From: an uncultured Parasphingopyxis sp.
GTDB taxonomy: Bacteria > Pseudomonadota > Alphaproteobacteria > Sphingomonadales > Sphingomonadaceae
Direction: 5' to 3'
DNA: 9,916 nt
Assembly: GCA_905479515.1 (NCBI GenBank)
Contig: CAJQMX010000139.1
Location: 1 to 9,916 of the forward strand
Position 1 is the stretch's first letter. Every line of letters starts with the position of its first letter. Positions 6,104 through 9,916 of this stretch are shown in pieces. The notes under the pieces are model-generated. The model saw nothing but the letters and a program-made list of their open reading frames with translations. It made no database searches and was not told the DNA's origin. Position numbers and translations under genes: made by a program.

Positions 6104-6568
6104 ATGATCGAGTTTGAATTTCCGAGCCCCGCATTCGTCGTTTTTGCCGACGCGGTGGAGAACAAGACTGCATTGTTTCGCCTGATCGCGAACCATGCGG
6201 CGCGTGTTGCAGATGTCGATGCCACTGAAGTCGAAAACAAGCTTCTTTCTCGGGAGAAGTTGGGTTCGACGGGCTTTGGCGATGGCATCGCCATCCCGCA
6301 CGGCCGTATCGAAGCTCTCGAAAGGCCCTTTGGCATGTTTGTCAGGCTCGATACGCCGGTGGACTATGAATCGGTTGACGATATGCCGGTTGATTGCATC
6401 TTCGCGCTGTTTTCCCCGGAAGCCGGGGGCGCTGCGCATCTGCAGGCGCTGGCGCGGATCAGCCGGCGGCTTCGCGACGGTGAGTTCGTGGCAAAACTGC
6501 GCGGCGCCCGGTCAACCGATGCGGTCTTTGCGCTGCTCGCCAATTTCGAGGCGGCGGACGCTGCCTGA
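6104..6568 (+). CDS. ptsN: Nitrogen PTS enzyme IIA (EIIA-Ntr)
   Basis: Terminal phospho-acceptor of the PEP-EINtr-NPr relay. Family members do not transport sugar; depending on phosphorylation they control potassium uptake, stringent response and carbon storage. The 154-residue protein is a single PTS EIIA-2 domain: the block ENKLLSREKLGSTGFGDGIAIPHGRIEAL contains the phosphorylated residue His66 in the IPHGR motif, followed by PVDY and the FALFSPEAGGAAHLQALARISR segment. Start ATG 6104 has an AAGG ribosome-binding site at 6094-6097, 6 nt away. It follows hpf and is 4 bp before the next gene, so it likely heads or continues a ptsN-thioesterase-DUF1491 transcript. The 60-bp gap from hpf shows no convincing terminator or promoter. 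Confidence 0.94.
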   Translation: MIEFEFPSPAFVVFADAVENKTALFRLIANHAARVADVDATEVENKLLSREKLGSTGFGDGIAIPHGRIEALERPFGMFVRLDTPVDYESVDDMPVDCIFALFSPEAGGAAHLQALARISRRLRDGEFVAKLRGARSTDAVFALLANFEAADAA

Positions 6569-6572
6569 TCGT

Positions 6573-7055
6573 GTGAATCCCGGCGCGCGGACGCCAGATG
6601 CGCCGGTTGCCGGAGCCGAGGCGCATTTCCGGGCGCTCGAATCGCTCTATGATTCCGCGCCGATCAACGATTTGTGGCAATCTCGTCTGGAAATCGTGGA
6701 AAGCGGCGTTTCGCGCATCTCCGTCGAACTCGATGAACGCTATTATCATGCAGCCGGTGCGGTGCATGGCACCAGCTATTTCAAGATGCTTGACGATGCG
6801 GCCTTTTATGCGGCGAACAGCCTCGTGTCTGATCGTTTCCTGCTAACCACGGGCTTCAACCTGCTCTTCACCCGGCCGATCAGCGGTGGATCGGTTACCG
6901 CAGAGGGGCGCTGGGTGAGCGGCCAGCGCAGGGTGTTTGTCGCCGAAGCGCGGCTCGTTGATGCGGATGGCGAAGAAGCGGCCCGGGGCACGGGAACCTT
7001 CATGAAATCGCGGATCCCGCTGTCTTCGCTTGCTGGCTATCGCCAGCCGGCATGA
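6573..7055 (+). CDS. PaaI-family hotdog-fold thioesterase
   Basis: A 160-residue single hotdog domain of the PaaI/acyl-CoA thioesterase type. Such enzymes hydrolyse acyl- or aryl-CoA thioesters; the substrate here is unknown. Seen: VHGTSYFKMLDDAAFYAANS (about residues 66-85), matching the HG-x-x-x-x-L-D-x-A-x-x-x-A signature with the helix that lines the active site, then TTGFNLLFTRPISGG and a final strand pair ending GTGTFMKS. The N-terminal 20 residues (Pro/Ala-rich) are not part of the fold. The only sensible start is GTG at 6573, 4 bp after the ptsN stop; the open frame continues further upstream but inside ptsN. The stop overlaps the DUF1491 start (ATGA). The neighbourhood gives no clear pathway; a housekeeping role in CoA-ester turnover is a guess. 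Confidence 0.85.
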   Translation: MNPGARTPDAPVAGAEAHFRALESLYDSAPINDLWQSRLEIVESGVSRISVELDERYYHAAGAVHGTSYFKMLDDAAFYAANSLVSDRFLLTTGFNLLFTRPISGGSVTAEGRWVSGQRRVFVAEARLVDADGEEAARGTGTFMKSRIPLSSLAGYRQPA

Positions 7056-7393
7056 GCGCCCGGATAACGAGCAAGGTGCTGATTGGCGCGCTACGCAGGC
7101 GGGCCGAGGCGGCGGGCGGCCATGCGACAATTCTCAGCAAGGGTGACGAGATTTCAGGTGCGGTGCTGCTTGCCCTGGCCGATCGAGGGACCGTGCACGG
7201 GCTTCGCGAGCGCGGTCTTGCGCCCGATGGCAGCTATCGCTGGGTCGAGGCGGGGCCGGAAAATGTCGGCGATCCGCAGGCATTGACCGAATATCTGGAG
7301 CGTCGCCGCAAATTCGATCCCGATATCTGGGTGGTCGAGATCGACCTGGATGAACCGGAGACCTGGCTCGCCGATTTTATCGGCGCGGAATAG
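7052..7393 (+). CDS. DUF1491 family protein
   Basis: A 113-residue protein resembling DUF1491, a small family of unknown function largely restricted to alphaproteobacteria. Visible features: an N-terminal SARITSKVLIGALRRRAEAAGG block, a GDEISGAVLLAL strand-like segment, a Trp-containing stretch RWVEAGPENV, and the conserved end YLERRRKFDPDIWVVEIDLD-x-P followed by W and F. There is no signal peptide, transmembrane segment, metal-binding cysteine cluster or obvious catalytic motif. It begins in the ATGA overlap with the thioesterase and is the last gene before a likely terminator, so it ends the hpf/ptsN transcription group. I can assign no biochemical role. Confidence 0.85.
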   Translation: MSARITSKVLIGALRRRAEAAGGHATILSKGDEISGAVLLALADRGTVHGLRERGLAPDGSYRWVEAGPENVGDPQALTEYLERRRKFDPDIWVVEIDLDEPETWLADFIGAE

Positions 7394-7405
7394 CCGCCCT
7401 TTTTT
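7385..7405 (+). terminator. Possible short intrinsic terminator after DUF1491
   Basis: GCGG (7385-7388), a 5-nt AATAG loop and CCGC (7394-7397), then CC and six T (7400-7405). The stem is short (4 GC pairs; a mismatch prevents simple extension) and it includes the DUF1491 stop codon. It would separate the upstream operon from the LexA-controlled mmcB. Moderate confidence only. Confidence 0.4.
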
Positions 7406-7407
7406 CT

Positions 7408-7422
7408 GTTCGGTATTTGTTC
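7408..7422 (+). promoter_or_regulatory. LexA (SOS) box GTTC-N7-GTTC
   Basis: The sequence is GTTC, GGTATTT, GTTC: an exact match to the alphaproteobacterial LexA operator GTTCN7GTTC. It ends 12 bp before the mmcB ATG, where it would cover the promoter or transcription start. An exact 8-base match at fixed spacing is expected about once per 65 kb, and its place directly before a known SOS gene makes chance unlikely. Confidence 0.85.
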
Positions 7423-7434
7423 TAGGCAGGCCGC

Positions 7435-7929
7435 ATGATCGATTCAGGGGCCGATTCGGAGATAATCGACAGTGATGAACGGCTAAAGGCCGCCGATGTA
7501 GCGCGCGGTGTCTCCCGGCTTTTCTATCGGCAAAGGCTGATCGGACAGACGGAAGTCACGCTCGGCAATGGGCGGCGTGCCGATATCATGGCGATCGACG
7601 CCAAGGGCCAGATCGTGATCGTCGAGATCAAGGTCAGCCGGGCGGACCTGCTTGGGGACCGGAAATGGCCGGACTATCTTGAGTATTGCGACCGCTTTTT
7701 CTGGGCAGTGCCGGCCGGTTTCGATCTCGATCTGTGCGCGCGGGCGGAATTGCAACCCGACATTTCGGGCCTGATCGTTGCCGACCCCTATGACGCCGCC
7801 ATCGTCCGGGAGGCTGCCGACCAGAAGCTTGCTGCCGCGCGGCGCAAGGCCGAAACATTGCGCTTTGCGCGCCGGGCGGCTGCCAGATTGCTTGCGGTTG
7901 AAGACCCGCACCTGGCGGGATTCGACTGA
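7435..7929 (+). CDS. mmcB: MmcB family DNA repair protein
   Basis: A 164-residue protein of the MmcB family, named for a Caulobacter DNA-damage-inducible gene needed for mitomycin C resistance. It has the look of a PD-(D/E)XK nuclease-like fold: Glu40, Asp50 in GNGRRADIMAID, and the E-I-K triad Glu64-Lys66 in IVIVEIKVSRADLL, followed by the family block DRKWPDYLEYCDRFFWAVP. Metal-dependent DNA cleavage or binding is inferred, not shown. The C-terminal third is Ala/Arg-rich (AARRKAETLRFARRAAAR) and may contact DNA. The start ATG 7435 is preceded by AGGCAGG (7424-7430). It is the only gene behind the SOS box at 7408-7422, and faces the ankyrin gene convergently with a 9-bp gap, so it is probably a single-gene LexA-regulated unit. 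Confidence 0.9.
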   Translation: MIDSGADSEIIDSDERLKAADVARGVSRLFYRQRLIGQTEVTLGNGRRADIMAIDAKGQIVIVEIKVSRADLLGDRKWPDYLEYCDRFFWAVPAGFDLDLCARAELQPDISGLIVADPYDAAIVREAADQKLAAARRKAETLRFARRAAARLLAVEDPHLAGFD

Positions 7930-7938
7930 TCGGCTGGT

Positions 7939-8574
7939 CTAGTTGGGGCTTGGTCCAACCACCGCTTCTTCTTCGGTCGCAACGGCTGGTCCGGCTTCGA
8001 TAATTGCAAGAATATCGGCGGAGCGCCCGTCCCGAACGGCATAATCCCGTGCGGAAAGGCCGATGACACTGTCTGCGATGTTGGGATTGGCACCAGCTTC
8101 GATAAGCTGACGGACCATCGGTGCATTGCGCTGCTGCACCGCTAGAATAAGCGGCGTTTCGCCGCGATTGTTGCGGGCATTCAGATCGGCATTTACGATC
8201 CTCAGCCAATCCGCAGCTTCCAGAAAGCCGATCTGCGCGGCGATATGCAGCGGTGTGTTACCATCATTGTCGCGAATATTGGGATTGGCGTCATGTTGCA
8301 GCAGATAGAGCACCCATTGCGAATCCCGCTCGCGGGTCAGGATATGGAGCGCGGCTTCGCCGGTTGACCGGTCACGCACATTGATCACCGTTGAACTCGG
8401 CTGTTCGACCAGATCGCGCACCGCCGCAAAGTCCCGATCTCGCACGCCGCGCATGAAATTATAGGTGTCGGAAAACTGCGCCTGCGCTGCCACTGGCAGG
8501 AGCAGTGAAGCGAGCGCCGCGATCATAATCGCCGCTGCCTTGTTGGGAATTTTTTGTAACGTCGACCGGTGCAT
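7939..8574 (-). CDS. Exported ankyrin-repeat protein
   Basis: A 211-residue protein with a Sec-type signal peptide: basic start (HRSTLQKIPNK), hydrophobic core at residues 13-30, and likely cleavage after Ala32 (AQA, then QF). The mature part is almost wholly ankyrin repeats: a degenerate cap (about 37-69), repeats at about 70-102, 103-135 (DGNTPLHIAA) and 136-168 (RGETPLILAV, with GANPNIAD), and an incomplete one (169-195). A short acidic, Pro-ending tail follows. Ankyrin repeats bind proteins; the partner in the periplasm is unknown. It is convergent with mmcB and divergent from the Sco gene across 46 bp, where I could not define promoters. No strong ribosome-binding site precedes ATG 8574. 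A later start at Met17 would damage the signal peptide. Confidence 0.87.
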   Translation of the reverse strand: MHRSTLQKIPNKAAAIMIAALASLLLPVAAQAQFSDTYNFMRGVRDRDFAAVRDLVEQPSSTVINVRDRSTGEAALHILTRERDSQWVLYLLQHDANPNIRDNDGNTPLHIAAQIGFLEAADWLRIVNADLNARNNRGETPLILAVQQRNAPMVRQLIEAGANPNIADSVIGLSARDYAVRDGRSADILAIIEAGPAVATEEEAVVGPSPN

Positions 8575-8620
8575 GGAAATCTGACCCCATTGATGCTTGC
8601 AACCTGTCCCTTAGCAAAGC

Positions 8621-9235
8621 ATGACTGGCTCTGCCATGAACGATCTCAATCCCCTGAAAATTGGCGTGCTTCCATTGCTCGCCGCCCTCGCCCTTTTCGC
8701 ATGTTCACCTGAGCAGCCTGCTGCGCCGCCGCTCGAAGGCGCCGCTATCGGCGGCGATTTTGAATTGACCGATGAGAATGGCGCAACGGTGCATGAGGCG
8801 GATTTCGCCGGTCAGAACCGTGTCATCTATTTTGGCTATACCTTTTGCCCCGATGTGTGCCCCGTCGATATGCAGAAACTGGGTCAGGCGATGCGTATTC
8901 TTGAAGAGGATGATCCGGCGCTTGCGGCACGGATCACGCCGATTTTTATCAGCGTGGATCCCGCGCGCGATACGCCAGAGGTGCTCACCCAGTTTACCGA
9001 CAGTTTCCACCCGCGCATGATCGGCATGTCGGGCTCGCGCGAGGCGATTGATGCGGCGGTAGAGCGTTACGGCTCCTACTACGCACTCGGCGAGGATGAC
9101 GGGTCCGGCAATTATCTTGTGGACCATAGCAATAACGCCATCCTGTTCGATCCGGAGGGCGCGCCGCTTGCTATTCTACCGATCCAGGAAAGCCCTGAGA
9201 CGATTGCCGAAACGCTCGCTCTCTGGGCTAGATGA
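8621..9235 (+). CDS. SCO1/SenC family copper-binding lipoprotein
   Basis: Sco proteins deliver copper to the CuA site of cytochrome c oxidase or act as thiol-disulfide reductases for it, on the periplasmic face of the inner membrane. Seen here (204 residues): a hydrophobic signal with lipobox LFAC (lipidated Cys28), a thioredoxin-like domain with YFGYTFCPDVCP (Cys76 and Cys80 of the CxxxC copper site), VDPARDTPEVL, and VDHSN with His169, the third copper ligand. The ligand set is complete. ATG 8621 is reported; ATG 8636 (five codons later) is equally possible and keeps the whole signal. No cytochrome oxidase gene is in the window, so this may be a stand-alone Sco. Its last codons and stop form the first unit of a 15-bp tandem repeat. 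Confidence 0.94.
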   Translation: MTGSAMNDLNPLKIGVLPLLAALALFACSPEQPAAPPLEGAAIGGDFELTDENGATVHEADFAGQNRVIYFGYTFCPDVCPVDMQKLGQAMRILEEDDPALAARITPIFISVDPARDTPEVLTQFTDSFHPRMIGMSGSREAIDAAVERYGSYYALGEDDGSGNYLVDHSNNAILFDPEGAPLAILPIQESPETIAETLALWAR

Positions 9236-9297
9236 TTTTGGGCCAGATAATGTTCGGTCCGATAAGGTTCGGCCAGATGGGTTTGGGTCAGTGAACG
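9223..9297 (+). repeat. Five-unit 15-bp tandem repeat across the Sco/UPF0260 junction
   Basis: Units are CTGGGCTAGATGATT, TTGGGCCAGATAATG, TTCGGTCCGATAAGG, TTCGGCCAGATGGGT and TTGGGTCAGTGAACG. The first is the 3' end of the Sco gene and holds its stop; the last holds the proposed GTG start of the next gene. In the Sco frame the first three units each carry a stop (TGA 9233, TAA 9248, TAA 9263), and the four-codon pattern WAR-stop occurs twice. This suggests tandem expansion of the gene end followed by divergence. Confidence 0.7.
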
Positions 9298-9725
9298 GCA
9301 ATTTCTGGGAAACCAAACGTCTGGACCGGATGACTCGTGAAGAGTGGGAGGCGGTGTGTGACGGCTGCGGCAAATGCTGCCTCCACAAGCTGCAGGATGA
9401 AGACACGGGGGAAGTTCAGCCGACCAATGTGGCGTGCAAGCTGCTTGACCGTGAAACCGCGAAGTGCACAGATTATAAGCATCGCCGGATCAAGGTTCCC
9501 GACTGTTTGAGACTCACCGCCCGCAACATGGAGGATTTCCCCTGGTTGCCGCGGACATGTTCCTATCGCCTGCTGGCGCGCGGCGAACCGCTGCCCGATT
9601 GGCATTATCTGATATGCGGAGACCCGGAAGCTGTGCACGAAGCCGGAGAGTCGGTGCGCGGCTGGACGATTTCCGAAGTGGATGCCGGCGACCTTGAGCA
9701 TCATTGTGTCGAACGCGATCTCTGA
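9291..9725 (+). CDS. YcgN/UPF0260 family cysteine-cluster protein
   Basis: A 144-residue cytosolic protein of the UPF0260 (YcgN) family, related to YkgJ-type zinc or iron-sulfur cluster proteins of unknown function. Diagnostic features: FWETKRLDRMTREEWEAV, then CDGCGKCCLHKL (Cys23, 26, 29, 30), NVAC (Cys49), Cys59, PDC (Cys72), and WLPRTCSYRLL (Cys90), all as in the family. Eight cysteines in 68 residues suggest a metal centre. The open frame runs on upstream to 9096, but that part overlaps the Sco gene and then the 15-bp repeat; the family begins near FW, so GTG 9291 is the likely start, with only a poor GGG-type ribosome-binding site. The neighbour Sco gene suggests a metal theme, but this is weak inference. 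It overlaps the next gene by 20 bp. Confidence 0.9.
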   Translation: MNGNFWETKRLDRMTREEWEAVCDGCGKCCLHKLQDEDTGEVQPTNVACKLLDRETAKCTDYKHRRIKVPDCLRLTARNMEDFPWLPRTCSYRLLARGEPLPDWHYLICGDPEAVHEAGESVRGWTISEVDAGDLEHHCVERDL

Positions 9726-9916
9726 GCCTGTTTTTGAAGGGGGCGGCCATCGCCGTTCCCTAACGGTAAAACGCCATTCCCGCGCCCGGTCTTTCCGCTT
9801 GCGCGTCGATCAGCGCGATGGCCGGGTGGTGCTTAGCCTGCCGCAGCGATCCAGCCTCGCCAAGGCTCACAAATGGGCAGAAACCCAGCGCGAATGGGTT
9901 GAGACTCAGCTCGCAA
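9706..9916 (+). CDS. YgjP-type M48/DUF45 metallopeptidase, N-terminal part (runs off window)
   Basis: The frame from GTG 9706 is open to the window end (70 codons, truncated at the 3' side). It reads EGGGHRRSLTVKRHSRARSF, then RLRVDQRDGRVVLSLPQRSS and a helical segment AKAHKWAETQREWVETQLA. This is the typical N-terminal layout of YgjP/DUF45 proteins: a VKRHSRARSFRLRV strand block, an R-x-G-x-V-x-x-x-x-P strand, then a helix before the HELxH zinc site, which would lie beyond the window. The catalytic motif is therefore not seen, and activity cannot be judged. It overlaps the UPF0260 gene by 20 bp, so the two are likely translationally coupled. The exact start is uncertain, as the first ten residues are not conserved. 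Confidence 0.75.
   Translation, partial: MSNAISEPVFEGGGHRRSLTVKRHSRARSFRLRVDQRDGRVVLSLPQRSSLAKAHKWAETQREWVETQLA

Noticed and set aside
5465..6439. A 324-codon open frame on the minus strand
   Set aside because: Antisense to hpf and ptsN; no recognisable motif and no ribosome-binding site.
9096..9290. N-terminal extension of the UPF0260 protein by 65 residues
   Set aside because: It lies out of frame inside the Sco gene and then in the 15-bp repeat; family members start near the FWETK motif.
1..9916. Mobile element, phage, defence island or CRISPR array
   Set aside because: No transposase, integrase, long terminal inverted repeats, spaced direct repeats or atypical gene block; all genes look like native housekeeping genes.

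Overview
The window reads as ordinary chromosome from an alphaproteobacterium, most likely a sphingomonad. The basis is moderate-to-high GC, close-packed housekeeping genes, the alphaproteobacterial order hemJ-hemE | intergenic gap | ppsR-maf-aroE-coaE-dnaQ, alpha-typical genes (DUF1491, mmcB), a GTTC-N7-GTTC SOS operator and GANTC clustering. The genus cannot be fixed from sequence alone. No mobile element, CRISPR array, rRNA or tRNA was seen.

Layout. (1) 18-1526, minus strand: hemE and hemJ, two tetrapyrrole-pathway genes 3 bp apart. (2) 1527-1852: the only long non-coding stretch, best read as the chromosomal replication origin. It has a 31-bp AT-rich tract, one good and two weaker DnaA boxes, four GANTC sites within 75 bp and inverted repeats, and transcription runs away from it on both sides. 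(3) 1853-5394, plus strand: ppsR, maf (YceF type), aroE, coaE and dnaQ, joined by overlaps and probably one operon. The maf gene has no ATG/GTG/TTG start and appears to use ATC behind a strong Shine-Dalgarno sequence. (4) 5450-7393, plus strand: long-form hpf, then ptsN, a PaaI-like thioesterase and a DUF1491 gene, closing with a possible intrinsic terminator. (5) 7408-7929: a consensus SOS box directly before mmcB, a PD-(D/E)XK-type DNA-repair gene. (6) 7939-8574, minus strand: a secreted ankyrin-repeat protein, convergent with mmcB. (7) 8621-9916, plus strand: a Sco-family lipoprotein, a YcgN/UPF0260 cysteine-cluster protein and the start of a YgjP-type metallopeptidase. A five-unit 15-bp minisatellite spans the Sco/UPF0260 junction.

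Functionally this is an origin-proximal housekeeping block: haem, shikimate and coenzyme A synthesis, proofreading, nucleotide-pool cleaning, ribosome hibernation and PEP-linked regulation (PpsR, EIIA-Ntr). I do not see a new multigene system. The points most worth a second look are the apparent ATC start of maf, the GANTC-rich origin, the SOS box before mmcB and the stop-codon-carrying minisatellite.
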